Assembly: GCA_039805725.1 (NCBI GenBank)
Contig: JBDLTT010000041.1
Location: forward strand, 1 to 29,086
Reading direction: 5' to 3'
DNA length: 29,086 nt
From: Fluviibacter sp039805725
GTDB taxonomy: Bacteria; Pseudomonadota; Gammaproteobacteria; Burkholderiales; Rhodocyclaceae
Shown here: one piece after another, positions 15,275 to 22,957 of the stretch
Layout: each line of letters begins with the position of its first letter
How positions within the stretch are numbered: the first letter of the stretch is position 1
Notes under the pieces: model-generated
What the model saw: only the letters and a program-made list of their open reading frames with translations
Databases searched by the model: none
What the model was told of the DNA's origin: nothing
Position numbers and translations under genes: made by a program

Positions 15275-16299
15275 GACAATGCTCTCGGTTGAATATCGAA
15301 GGATCGGATGGCCTCCAGCACACGTGTCGGCAGTAGTTGCGTCAGGCAATCCAGATGACCATAGCGGCAAGTGCGCTCAAAGCAGGGGCTGCATGGCACC
15401 GGATGCTGCAGAATCGCCACGCGCTTGGCTAGCGGCGGTGTAAAGGCTGGTGACGACGAGCCGTACAGCGCGACCAGTGGGCGATCCAGTGCCGCTGCCA
15501 CGTGCATGAGCCCGGAGTCGTTCGTCACCACCACATCTGCGCCGCCAATTAGGTCAATAGCGTCGGTCAATGTCGTGCGACCGCAAAGGTTGATTGCCGA
15601 GCTGTCACTGAGCTGATGGATAGATGCACCAAGCGATGCGTCTTTATTAGAACCGATGATCCATACGGTCCAACCCGCCGCGCCGAGGTTGCGGGCAAGT
15701 GTTGCGAAATGTTCGGCCGGCCAGCGTTTGGCAGGGCCAAACTCTGCACCGGGGCAGAGCACGGCGAGTCGCGGGCCGCGGACAAGGCCCAGTCGATGAC
15801 AGAGTCCTTCAAAGGCGGTCGGTGCGGCGTGCAGGATCGGATTACCGCTATCGGTCGTCGCTGGACTGCCGTTGGCAGGCGCTAGTGACAGAAAACGGTC
15901 GACCATGCGCGGCAGCGCCTGCTTATCGAGTGTATGGCGGTGGTTTAATAAACCATAGCGGCACTCACCGGTGAAACCGATCCGGTTCGGGATGCCGGCA
16001 AAGGCAACGGGTAGCGCAGATTTGAGGGAGTTCGGCAGAACATAGGCGTTCTGATAACGCTGCGCTTTCAGATGTTGACCAACTTGCCAGCGAGCACGCA
16101 GATCCAGTTTGCCGTGGGCAAACGGGGCTGAAATGACTTGCCCGACACCCGGCATCCGTTCAAATACCGGTCCGACCCAGGGGGGTGCGAGTACGTCAAC
16201 CGGGGCGTGATCATGTGCCGTGATACGCCGCAATAGCGGCTCACTCATCACAGCATCGCCGACCCAGGCGGGGGCGACGAGCAGGGAGACTGCGTTCAT
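15271..16299 (-). CDS. waaF: ADP-heptose:LPS heptosyltransferase II
   Basis: WaaF adds the second heptose to the LPS inner core at the cytosolic face of the inner membrane. The 342-residue protein belongs to glycosyltransferase family 9: it opens with LLVAPAWVGDAVMSEPLL, carries KRWPAEHFATLAR before the second domain, and has the nucleotide-sugar-binding block with VVTNDSGLMHVAAALDRP and ALYGSSSPAFTPPL. A cysteine-rich C-terminal stretch (PCSPCF, CRYGHLDC) is usual for WaaF. No convincing ribosome binding site precedes the ATG; it follows the CHCC zinc-finger gene by 33 bases. The stop overlaps the next start by four bases. Assignment to WaaF rather than WaaC rests on the N-terminal and C-terminal motifs. 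Confidence 0.93.
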   Translation of the reverse strand: MNAVSLLVAPAWVGDAVMSEPLLRRITAHDHAPVDVLAPPWVGPVFERMPGVGQVISAPFAHGKLDLRARWQVGQHLKAQRYQNAYVLPNSLKSALPVAFAGIPNRIGFTGECRYGLLNHRHTLDKQALPRMVDRFLSLAPANGSPATTDSGNPILHAAPTAFEGLCHRLGLVRGPRLAVLCPGAEFGPAKRWPAEHFATLARNLGAAGWTVWIIGSNKDASLGASIHQLSDSSAINLCGRTTLTDAIDLIGGADVVVTNDSGLMHVAAALDRPLVALYGSSSPAFTPPLAKRVAILQHPVPCSPCFERTCRYGHLDCLTQLLPTRVLEAIRSFDIQPRALS

Positions 16300-16332
16300 T
16301 GGTGCGGCAGCCGGCCTGCGAAGTATTGCGGA

Positions 16333-16539
16333 TTAATGACCGTGTGGTTTTTCACCGGAAAATGTGTACTTCGTGCCGCAGTATGGGCATGCCACTTCAC
16401 CGGTCTTCAGCACATCCAGAAACACCCGTGGGTGTCCCGACCAGAGTTGTACACCTTTAGGCGGGCAGTGCAGCGGAAGATCCGCCGCTGTTACGGTCAA
16501 TGCGGTTGCCGATAGTGTTTTTTCGAGCGGTGCGTTCAT
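16333..16539 (-). CDS. CHCC-type zinc-finger protein
   Basis: A 68-residue protein with a C-terminal zinc-finger CHCC domain. The ligands are C25 in LHCPP, H36 in SGHPRVFLDV, and C51 and C54 in CPYCG. The domain is related to the mitochondrial complex I accessory subunit NDUFS6, and small stand-alone versions are often found next to ilvE in betaproteobacteria; the bacterial function is not known. AGAGGC upstream supports the ATG. It lies between ilvE and waaF, 32 bases downstream of the former, as part of the operon. Confidence 0.9.
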   Translation of the reverse strand: MNAPLEKTLSATALTVTAADLPLHCPPKGVQLWSGHPRVFLDVLKTGEVACPYCGTKYTFSGEKPHGH

Positions 16540-16571
16540 CGTCTGTGCCTCTTGATAGTGTCAAAGGTGAA

Positions 16572-17492
16572 TCAGATAAAGCTCAGCCAGTCTTCGTGCT
16601 TCGGATTACGACCATTGACGGCATCGAAGTAGGCGGACTGAATACGCTCGGTGACCGGGCCACGGCTACCGATGCCGATCTTACGGTTATCGAGTTCACG
16701 AATCGGGGTAACTTCAGCGGCGGTGCCGGTAAAGAAGGCTTCGTCGGCGCAATAGACTTCGTCACGCGTAATGCGCTTCTCTTCCACCGAGATACCCAGT
16801 TCACGCGCCAGCGTCACTACGCTATCACGGGTGATGCCTTCCAGACAGGATGACAGTTCCGGCGTGTAGACCTTGCCTTTTTTGACAATGAACAGATTCT
16901 CGCCGGCGCCCTCTGATACATAGCCTTCAGTATCGAGGAGCAGCGCTTCGTCGTAACCATCGGCTACTGCTTCATTGTTTGCCAGGATCGAGTTAACGTA
17001 ATGGCCGCTGGCCTTGGCGCGGACCATTGAGACATTCACGTGGTGACGGGTGTACGACGACGTTTTAACGCGGATGCCTTTCTTCAGACCATCTTCACCC
17101 AGGTAGGCACCCCACGGCCAGGCGGCGATGATGACGTGAACCTTGGCGCCTTTGGGCGATACCCCCATCTTTTCCGAGCCGTAATAGGCCAGTGGCCGAA
17201 TATAGGCACTATCCAGTTGGTTGGCTCGTACGACTTCCTTGTGCGCTTCATTGATCGTCTCTTGATCGTAGGGCACATCCATCTGGAAGATATGCGCCGA
17301 ATCGAATAGACGCGCAGTGTGATTCTGCAGACGGAAGATTGCCGTGCCGCGGCCGGTATCGTAGGCACGCACACCCTCGAACACACTCATGCCGTAATGC
17401 AGGGAGTGTGTCAGCACGTGCGTATTGGCATCACGCCAGGGGATGAGCTTGCCATCCATCCAGATAAAACCGTCGCGGTCAGACATCGACAT
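16572..17492 (-). CDS. ilvE: Branched-chain amino acid aminotransferase
   Basis: IlvE is the PLP enzyme that makes leucine, isoleucine and valine from their 2-keto acids. The 306-residue protein starts MSMSDRDGFIWMDGKLIPW, has the HYGMSVFEGVRAY segment, the PLP lysine K160 in MVRAKASGHYVNS, GYVSEGAGENLF and the late GTAAEVTPI block, matching class IV fold aminotransferases of E. coli IlvE type. The frame stays open for 59 codons upstream, but AAGGA eight bases before 17492 and family comparison fix the start. It heads the operon to algC. Its promoter and 5' UTR carry a dyad and a stem-loop (17531-17612) suggesting regulation. It complements leuA elsewhere in the window. Confidence 0.96.
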   Translation of the reverse strand: MSMSDRDGFIWMDGKLIPWRDANTHVLTHSLHYGMSVFEGVRAYDTGRGTAIFRLQNHTARLFDSAHIFQMDVPYDQETINEAHKEVVRANQLDSAYIRPLAYYGSEKMGVSPKGAKVHVIIAAWPWGAYLGEDGLKKGIRVKTSSYTRHHVNVSMVRAKASGHYVNSILANNEAVADGYDEALLLDTEGYVSEGAGENLFIVKKGKVYTPELSSCLEGITRDSVVTLARELGISVEEKRITRDEVYCADEAFFTGTAAEVTPIRELDNRKIGIGSRGPVTERIQSAYFDAVNGRNPKHEDWLSFI

Positions 17493-17530
17493 GATGTAAT
17501 TCCTTAGGTGAAACATCGCAATGAAGTCGC

Positions 17531-17568
17531 CAGCATGACCGGGGGCTGAAGATCTGCCGGACATGCTG
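17531..17568 (-). promoter_or_regulatory. Stem-loop in the ilvE 5' UTR
   Basis: CAGCATG-A-CCGG (17531-17542) pairs with CCGG-A-CATGCTG (17557-17568): eleven pairs, one internal mismatch and a 14-base loop. It begins nine bases after the predicted ilvE transcription start (17577) and ends about 40 bases before the ATG. No U tract follows, so it is not an obvious terminator. It may be an mRNA stabiliser or part of a regulatory leader. Confidence 0.5.
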
Positions 17569-17583
17569 CACGTATTTCTCGGA

Positions 17584-17612
17584 ATTTTAGCCGATTTCCG
17601 GTCGGAAATCAG
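17584..17612 (-). promoter_or_regulatory. ilvE promoter with an 18-bp dyad between -35 and -10
   Basis: On the minus strand CTGATT (17612-17607) and TAAAAT (17589-17584) are 17 bases apart, predicting +1 at an A, position 17577. GATTTCCG and CGGAAATC (plus-strand 17593-17600 and 17603-17610) form a perfect 8+8 dyad with a two-base centre that fills the spacer. Such a position is typical of repressor operators. The regulator is not identifiable here. Confidence 0.55.
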
Positions 17613-17654
17613 GTCTGGCGCGCGGTCTGACTGCGGCTTTTTCGCGGGCTTCGG

Positions 17655-17660
17655 TAAAAT
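17655..17660 (+). promoter_or_regulatory. Predicted -10 box of nudJ
   Basis: TAAAAT at 17655-17660 predicts transcription from 17667-17668, at the chosen nudJ ATG. The -35 region is weak. It shares the G(G/C)TAAAAT context with ilvE, purB and yajC. Confidence 0.35.
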
Positions 17661-17667
17661 GGCTCGC

Positions 17668-18129
17668 ATGAATCGCCAAAATCATCGCTGGAAACCCAGC
17701 GTCACCGTCGCGGCGCTGGTCGAGTGCGATGGCCGCTTTCTGGTGGTCGAAGAAGAAACTTCGGCCGGTTTACGCTTTAACCAGCCAGCCGGTCATCTGG
17801 ACGCCGAAGAGTCGCTGATAGACGCCTGCGTCCGCGAGGCTCTGGAAGAGACCGGTTGTGTCGTGACGCCACGCGCACTGGTCGGCGTTTACCAGTGGAC
17901 CGTGCCGGCAGGTGACATCACCTATCTGCGCTTTGCCTTTGACTGCCAGCTGGACCGTATCGAAACTGGTCGGCAACTCGATGACGGGATCGTCGCCGCG
18001 CATTGGCTGACACTGACGGAGCTGCGGGCAACGCAAGAACGCCATCGCAGCCCGCTGGTGCTGCAATGTGTCGAAGACTGGATCGCCGGTCGTCGCTTGC
18101 CGCTTGATAGCATCCGGCATTACGACTAA
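17668..18129 (+). CDS. nudJ: NUDIX hydrolase, NudJ-type phosphatase
   Basis: A 153-residue NUDIX protein, the same length as E. coli NudJ, and colinear with it: WKPSVTVAALVECDGRFLVVEE at the start, LRFNQPAGHLDAEESL, and RSPLVLQCVEDW near the end. The Nudix box at residues 42-64 fits GX5EX7REUXEEXGU (G42, E48, R56-E57, E60-E61, G63). NudJ hydrolyses nucleoside di- and triphosphates and thiamine pyrophosphate precursors; the exact substrate here is inferred. The open frame extends to 17563 and another ATG is at 17659; I chose 17668 from the NudJ length and the nearby -10 box. No Shine-Dalgarno sequence is visible. It is followed after four bases by the exported protein gene. Confidence 0.88.
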   Translation: MNRQNHRWKPSVTVAALVECDGRFLVVEEETSAGLRFNQPAGHLDAEESLIDACVREALEETGCVVTPRALVGVYQWTVPAGDITYLRFAFDCQLDRIETGRQLDDGIVAAHWLTLTELRATQERHRSPLVLQCVEDWIAGRRLPLDSIRHYD

Positions 18130-18133
18130 GGCG

Positions 18134-18754
18134 ATGCGACGGGGGTATCAACAATGCCTGATGGTGGTGGCTACGACGCTCAGCCTTATCAGCAGTTCCG
18201 CCCGCGCGGATGCGCTCATTGTCGTCTGCTATAACTGGGGCTGTCTGACTCGGCAACCGGTCAGCTATTCCGAACCCTGGCTGCGCAAAGCGATCCAGCC
18301 CCTGCGCCAGGCAAAAAACCCCGAGGCCGAACGGATCGCTGCTGCCGACGTGGTGCACCGCTTCTATCGCAAAGCCGCTGAACAGACCCCGATCGGCGCC
18401 GATGCCCCGGGCAATGATGAAGATCCGAGCGTCAATGGTCGGATGGATTGCATTGACCACTCTGCCACGACCAAAAACATTCTCTCGTATCTGCAGCACC
18501 GCAAGTGGTTGCGTTGGCACGACGTGGGGCCGTATGCGCATCGCTCCTTGCTGGTGGGGTCTCATTACAGTGCGACCCTGGTGGAGAAGGATCTGACCGA
18601 TGATGATTCGGGTATCTTCGTCATTGACCCCTGGGATGTTGATCCCGAAAACTTGCCGCAGCTCGCGCCCGTGAGAGAATGGGCGGGGCCGCGTTTCTAC
18701 TCGCTGGAAACCCAGCACCATACTCAAAACCCGCCGGCCGTGTTAACACGCTGA
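18134..18754 (+). CDS. Exported protein of unknown function with Cys/His/Asp motif
   Basis: I do not recognise a named family. The 206-residue product has a Sec-type signal peptide (basic MRRGYQQ, hydrophobic MVVATTLSLISSS, cleavage likely after ARA at residue 25), so it is periplasmic or secreted. The mature part has CYNWGC (C32, C37), then NGRMDCIDHSATT with C106, GSHYSA with H144, and FVIDPW with D165. Cys, then His, then Asp in this spacing is reminiscent of papain/transglutaminase-fold cysteine enzymes, but this is inference. The frame is open back to 18068; the ATG at 18134 gives the proper signal peptide, with AAGG overlapping the nudJ stop. It sits between nudJ and mnmA in one operon. 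Confidence 0.75.
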   Translation: MRRGYQQCLMVVATTLSLISSSARADALIVVCYNWGCLTRQPVSYSEPWLRKAIQPLRQAKNPEAERIAAADVVHRFYRKAAEQTPIGADAPGNDEDPSVNGRMDCIDHSATTKNILSYLQHRKWLRWHDVGPYAHRSLLVGSHYSATLVEKDLTDDDSGIFVIDPWDVDPENLPQLAPVREWAGPRFYSLETQHHTQNPPAVLTR

Positions 18755-18776
18755 TCGGCTCATCGAAGGAAGTTGT

Positions 18777-19934
18777 ATGTCTTCTGCACCCACTGTAGTC
18801 GTTGGACTCTCCGGTGGTGTTGATTCGTCAGTCGCCGCGCTTCTGCTCAAGGAGCAGGGCTATCGGGTCATTGGTTTGTTCATGAAGAACTGGGAAGACG
18901 ACGACACCGATGAGTACTGCAGCACGCGCCAGGATTTGATCGATGTGATGAGCGTCACGGACATCCTGGGCATTGACGTCGAAGTCGTGAACTTTGCCAA
19001 GGAGTACCGTGACCGCGTCTTTTCGACATTCCTACAGGAGTACAACGCCGGACGAACCCCGAACCCGGACGTGCTCTGTAATTCGGAAATCAAATTCGCC
19101 GCATTTCTGGATCATGCCGTCAGCCTGGGGGCTGATTTCATCGCCACGGGGCATTACGCTGGCGTGCAGGATTTCGACGGCAAGCGTCAGTTGCTCAAGG
19201 CCGAAGACGGCAACAAGGACCAGAGTTATTTCCTGTACCGTTTGAATCAATCACAACTCAAACCGGCGATTTTTCCGCTGGCTAACTGGCTCAAGCCCGA
19301 AGTCCGCGCCAAGGCCGAGGCCGCCGGTTTGCCCGTTGCGGGCAAAAAAGATTCGACCGGCATCTGCTTTATCGGTGAGCGTCCGTTCAATGACTTTCTG
19401 CAGCGTTATGTGCCGCAGAATCCGGGCGAGATCCGCGATCTGGATTCCGGCAAATTACTGGGCACGCATCAGGGTTTGGCGTTTCATACCATCGGTCAGC
19501 GCAAGGGATTGCATATCGGCGGCGTAAAAGGGCATGACGCACAAGCGGGCGAGCACGATGCCTGGTACGTGGCTGCCAAAGATATGCAGACGAACGTCCT
19601 GTACGTTGTTTCGGGGCATGAGCACCCGGCGCTCTACGTGAACGAAGTCACGATCACCGACATGAACTGGATCGCTGGCGAACCACCGCATACGCACTGG
19701 GTCTATACCGCTAAAACACGTTACCGCATGCCGGATGCTGCCTGCGAAATCGAGCGCATCGACGCAGATCGCGCCGTTGTGCGTTTTGCCGCCCCACAGT
19801 GGGCGGTCACGCCCGGTCAGTCGCTGGTGTTGTACGAAAGCCGCGTCTGTCTGGGCGGTGGCATCATCGAATCGACCCGCATGGCGGGCCGATCCGAAGT
19901 TGCCGGTCTCGACCTGCAATCACTAAACGACTAA
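18777..19934 (+). CDS. mnmA: tRNA-specific 2-thiouridylase
   Basis: MnmA installs the 2-thio group on wobble uridine 34 of Lys, Glu and Gln tRNAs, taking sulfur relayed from IscS and the Tus system. The 385-residue protein has the PP-loop GLSGGVDSSV at residues 10-19, the catalytic nucleophile C101 in NPDVLCNSEIKF and the second catalytic cysteine C197 in DSTGICFIGERPF, and the C-terminal beta-barrel. Length is somewhat above the 368 residues of E. coli. GGAAG four bases upstream supports the ATG. It is the last gene of the nudJ operon and is convergent with the GST gene, the stops being only seven bases apart with no hairpin between. Confidence 0.97.
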   Translation: MSSAPTVVVGLSGGVDSSVAALLLKEQGYRVIGLFMKNWEDDDTDEYCSTRQDLIDVMSVTDILGIDVEVVNFAKEYRDRVFSTFLQEYNAGRTPNPDVLCNSEIKFAAFLDHAVSLGADFIATGHYAGVQDFDGKRQLLKAEDGNKDQSYFLYRLNQSQLKPAIFPLANWLKPEVRAKAEAAGLPVAGKKDSTGICFIGERPFNDFLQRYVPQNPGEIRDLDSGKLLGTHQGLAFHTIGQRKGLHIGGVKGHDAQAGEHDAWYVAAKDMQTNVLYVVSGHEHPALYVNEVTITDMNWIAGEPPHTHWVYTAKTRYRMPDAACEIERIDADRAVVRFAAPQWAVTPGQSLVLYESRVCLGGGIIESTRMAGRSEVAGLDLQSLND

Positions 19935-19941
19935 TCACGAA

Positions 19942-20553
19942 TTACTGCTCCGTCAGCGTTTGCTTGCCGCTGGGACGTTGCGCAATCTGATCAAACAAAG
20001 CAGCCAAATTAGGGTGGGGCGTGCGCCAATCGCGCTCTGGCTGGCGGAGGTTGAGATAAACGAGTGCCGCAAATAAGGCCAGGTCGCCCAGTGAAATCAT
20101 CTGGCCATTGACCCAGGCATCATTGCCGAGATGGGTGCTTGCAAATTCCAGTGACCGACTAATCGCGTTGTTGTGCAGTGTAATGTTGCCAGGTTCCTGC
20201 TTGTCTTCCGGACGAATGCGCTCGGTACGCACGGCAATGGCGGCATCCATAATGCCATCGGCTAGTGCTTCCCAGCGTCTGACGCGCATGCGGGCGATTG
20301 CGTTGTCGCGCGGAATCAGAATCGGTGTGTCATTAAGGCTGTCCACGTACTCGGTAATCACCGGCGAATCAAACACACAGGTTTCGTCGTCGAGAATGAG
20401 TGCCGGGATACGACCGAGTGGATTCACACGTGCGACCTGACTGTCAGGTTCGCGGGGCATATCGATCAGATAGTCATGCGGGATATGCTTTTCCAGCAGC
20501 ATCAGGCGTACTTTGCGTGCATAAGGACTGGCTGGGGCACCAAGGAGTTTCAT
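19942..20553 (-). CDS. Glutathione S-transferase family protein (YibF-like)
   Basis: A 203-residue cytosolic GST. The N-terminal thioredoxin-fold domain opens with KLLGAPASPYARKVRLML, where S9 is the likely catalytic serine; NPLGRIPAL supplies the cis-proline P50, and DSPVI (D62-S63) binds the glutamyl end of glutathione. The helical C-terminal domain follows. Length and start resemble E. coli YibF (about 202 residues). The open frame starts at 20595, but GAAGGG six bases before 20553 fixes the shorter start. It lies 31 bases after the dienelactone hydrolase-like gene on the same strand, so a joint detoxification role is possible but unproven. Confidence 0.9.
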   Translation of the reverse strand: MKLLGAPASPYARKVRLMLLEKHIPHDYLIDMPREPDSQVARVNPLGRIPALILDDETCVFDSPVITEYVDSLNDTPILIPRDNAIARMRVRRWEALADGIMDAAIAVRTERIRPEDKQEPGNITLHNNAISRSLEFASTHLGNDAWVNGQMISLGDLALFAALVYLNLRQPERDWRTPHPNLAALFDQIAQRPSGKQTLTEQ

Positions 20554-20584
20554 GTTTTGCCCTTCTCGAGGTTGCTGGTTGTGA

Positions 20585-21412
20585 TCAAAGACCATGCTGC
20601 TTAAACCAGGCCAGACCCATGGTCCAGGCCTTTTCAGCGGCTTCGCGATTGTAGCTAGCGCGGTAGTCGGCGTTGAAGGCGTGACCCACAGCAGGGAAGA
20701 TCACGATCTCCGAACCGCTACCCGATGCTTTCAGCGCGGCCTGCATTTTGGTGACGCCTTCCAGAGGGATGCCGGCATCTTTTTCTGCGTATAAACCGAG
20801 TACTGGCACTTTGATCTTGTCGCCGATATCGATCGGATCCAGCGGACGGATATCCGCCTTCATGCCTTCGAGACGGCCATAGTAGGCGAGGCCGGCGGTG
20901 AGCGACGGGTTGTGATAGGCGTATTCCCACACGGCACGACCGCCCCAGCAGAAGCCCACGGCACCGGCGCGTTTCGGATCGCCGGAGAGGTGTTTGCGGG
21001 CATAGGCCAGCGTGGTGTCCAGATCGCCGTTGACCTGCGCATCAGGTGTTTTTAGCACAATGTTCTGAAACAAATCCGGAATCTCTTGGTATTGCGTCAC
21101 ATCCCCCTGACGCACAAAAAGCTCAGGCGCGATCGCCAGATAACCCGCCTTGGCATAGCGTCGGCACACATCCTGAATATGCTCATGCACCCCGAAGATC
21201 TCATGGATGACCAGAATTACCGGGTAGCGTCCGGTCTTGGCGGGGCGCGCATAGTAGGCCGGGATCGTGCCGTCTTTGGCAGGGATGCTGACTTTGCCAT
21301 CCTTGAGGCCGGTGCGGTCGGTCTGGATCGCCTCAGCCAGAACCGGGGCTGCGGCTGCAGCATAGCTGGTCGACAGTACACCGGCAATAAAGTCACGTCG
21401 CGAAATCGGCAT
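20585..21412 (-). CDS. Dienelactone hydrolase family protein, Tat-exported
   Basis: A 275-residue alpha/beta hydrolase of the dienelactone hydrolase family. The triad is visible as C155 in GFCWGGRAVW, D212 in YAEKDAGIP and H244 in AVGHAFN; E71 in VIHEIFGVHEH matches the glutamate that holds the cysteine in the family. The N-terminus PISRRDFIAG is a twin-arginine signal followed by an alanine-rich hydrophobic stretch ending near AEA at residue 28, so the folded enzyme is probably exported by Tat. GGAGG nine bases upstream supports the ATG at 21412 over the one at 21442. The substrate is unknown. It is divergent from purB and followed by the GST gene. Confidence 0.9.
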   Translation of the reverse strand: MPISRRDFIAGVLSTSYAAAAAPVLAEAIQTDRTGLKDGKVSIPAKDGTIPAYYARPAKTGRYPVILVIHEIFGVHEHIQDVCRRYAKAGYLAIAPELFVRQGDVTQYQEIPDLFQNIVLKTPDAQVNGDLDTTLAYARKHLSGDPKRAGAVGFCWGGRAVWEYAYHNPSLTAGLAYYGRLEGMKADIRPLDPIDIGDKIKVPVLGLYAEKDAGIPLEGVTKMQAALKASGSGSEIVIFPAVGHAFNADYRASYNREAAEKAWTMGLAWFKQHGL

Positions 21413-21522
21413 GGGGTGGTCCCTCCAATAGACTGGGATCATTACCTTACACGGAACCCGTCCCTTCGCCCAGCGCCCCCCGAACTGGCCAGGGCTCCTG
21501 CCGCCGCAGTCCCGCCGGATGG

Positions 21523-21528
21523 TAAAAT
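21523..21528 (+). promoter_or_regulatory. Predicted extended -10 box of purB
   Basis: TGGTAAAAT, an extended -10 with TAAAAT at 21523-21528, predicts a transcript starting near 21535 and a 28-base leader that holds the AGGAG of purB (21553-21557). The -35 is weak, as often with extended -10 promoters. Confidence 0.5.
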
Positions 21529-21562
21529 CACCGCTTCGATTTTTACGGATTCAGGAGCGAAG

Positions 21563-22936
21563 ATGTCTATTGGTCATGGTGCTTTGACGGCCCTTTCACC
21601 GCTTGATGGCCGCTATGCTGCCAAGGTTGACCCGCTGCGCCCCCACTTTTCGGAATATGGCCTGATTCACGCCCGTCTGCGGGTCGAGATTGAGTGGCTC
21701 AAGGCGCTGGCCGCCGAACCGCATTTTGCCGAAATTCCCGCATTCTCTCCGGCGACGGTTGCCGAGCTCGATGCGCTGGTCAACAACTTCACCGAAAGCG
21801 ATGCCGCCGGAGTGAAGGGCATCGAAGCCACGACCAACCATGACGTCAAAGCGTTGGAGTACTGGATCAAGGACAAGACCAAAGGCAACGCCGAAGTGAC
21901 CAAGGTCAGCGAGTTCATCCACTTCGCCTGTACCTCAGAAGACATCAACAACCTGTCGCACGCACTGATGTGCAAAGGCGCCCGTGAGCAGGTTATGCTG
22001 CCGACGCTGGATCGCGTCATTTCCAAACTCACCGAAATGGCCCACACCTACGCCGAAGTGCCGATGATGAGCCGCACGCACGGTCAGCCGGCTACCCCAT
22101 CGACCATGGGTAAGGAAGTAGCCAACGTGGCCTACCGTCTGCAGCGCGCCCGGGTGCGTATCGCTCAGGTTGAGTTGCTCGGTAAGATCAACGGCGCCGT
22201 TGGTAACTACAACGCGCACCTCGCCGCCTACCCGGGCTACGACTGGGAAGGCTTCGCCAAAAAATTCGTCGAATCACTGGGTCTGACCTTTAACCCGTAC
22301 ACCATTCAAATTGAGCCGCACGATGCGCTGGCCGAACTGTTTGACGCGTTTGCGCGCGCCAACGGCATTCTGATCGATCTTGATCGCGATGTTTGGGGTT
22401 ATATCTCGCTGGGCTTCTTCAAGCAGAAGGTCAAGGCGGGTGAAGTCGGTTCATCGACCATGCCGCACAAGGTGAACCCCATCGATTTTGAAAACTCCGA
22501 AGGCAACCTCGGTCTAGCCAACGCCATGCTCAAACACCTGACCGAGAAGCTGCCAATCTCGCGCTGGCAGCGTGACCTCACCGACTCCACCGTGCTGCGT
22601 AACATGGGTGTCGGCCTTGGCTACACGCTGCTCGGTTACGACTCGCTGCTCAAGGGTTTGGGTAAGCTGGAACTCAACGCCGACCTCATGAAGGCCGACC
22701 TCGACGCCAATTGGGAACTGCTGGCCGAGCCGATTCAGACCGTCATGCGACGCTTCGGCATCGCCAACCCCTACGAGAAGCTCAAAGAGCTGACCCGCGG
22801 CACGCGCGTCTCGCGCGAAGGCATGCAGGCCTTTGTGAATACGCTAGAGATTCCGGCCGATGCCAAGAAGGCGCTACTAGAACTGACGCCGTGGGATTAC
22901 ACCGGTAAGGCCGCCGAACTGGCCAAGCGTATTTGA
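21563..22936 (+). CDS. purB: Adenylosuccinate lyase
   Basis: PurB acts twice in purine synthesis, releasing fumarate from SAICAR and from adenylosuccinate. The 457-residue protein begins SIGHGALTALSPLDGRYAAKV as in the E. coli-type enzyme (456 residues). It carries the substrate-binding region TSEDINNLSHALM, SRTHGQPATPSTMGKE with the active-site histidine, and the superfamily signature SSTMPHKVNPIDFENSEGN. The frame is open far upstream to 21086, but AGGAG six bases before 21563 and family length fix the start. It is divergent from the Tat hydrolase and heads an operon with the DUF2322 and GH108 genes, which follow closely. Confidence 0.97.
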   Translation: MSIGHGALTALSPLDGRYAAKVDPLRPHFSEYGLIHARLRVEIEWLKALAAEPHFAEIPAFSPATVAELDALVNNFTESDAAGVKGIEATTNHDVKALEYWIKDKTKGNAEVTKVSEFIHFACTSEDINNLSHALMCKGAREQVMLPTLDRVISKLTEMAHTYAEVPMMSRTHGQPATPSTMGKEVANVAYRLQRARVRIAQVELLGKINGAVGNYNAHLAAYPGYDWEGFAKKFVESLGLTFNPYTIQIEPHDALAELFDAFARANGILIDLDRDVWGYISLGFFKQKVKAGEVGSSTMPHKVNPIDFENSEGNLGLANAMLKHLTEKLPISRWQRDLTDSTVLRNMGVGLGYTLLGYDSLLKGLGKLELNADLMKADLDANWELLAEPIQTVMRRFGIANPYEKLKELTRGTRVSREGMQAFVNTLEIPADAKKALLELTPWDYTGKAAELAKRI

Positions 22937-22957
22937 GCACTCTAAGGAACAACTACC

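Noticed and set aside
17493..17669. Upstream in-frame extension of ilvE
   Set aside because: The ribosome binding site and the conserved N-terminus support 17492, and the predicted transcription start lies at 17577, inside the extension.
21086..21562. Long upstream extension of the purB frame
   Set aside because: It runs antisense through the dienelactone hydrolase gene; the AGGAG and the normal PurB N-terminus place the start at 21563.
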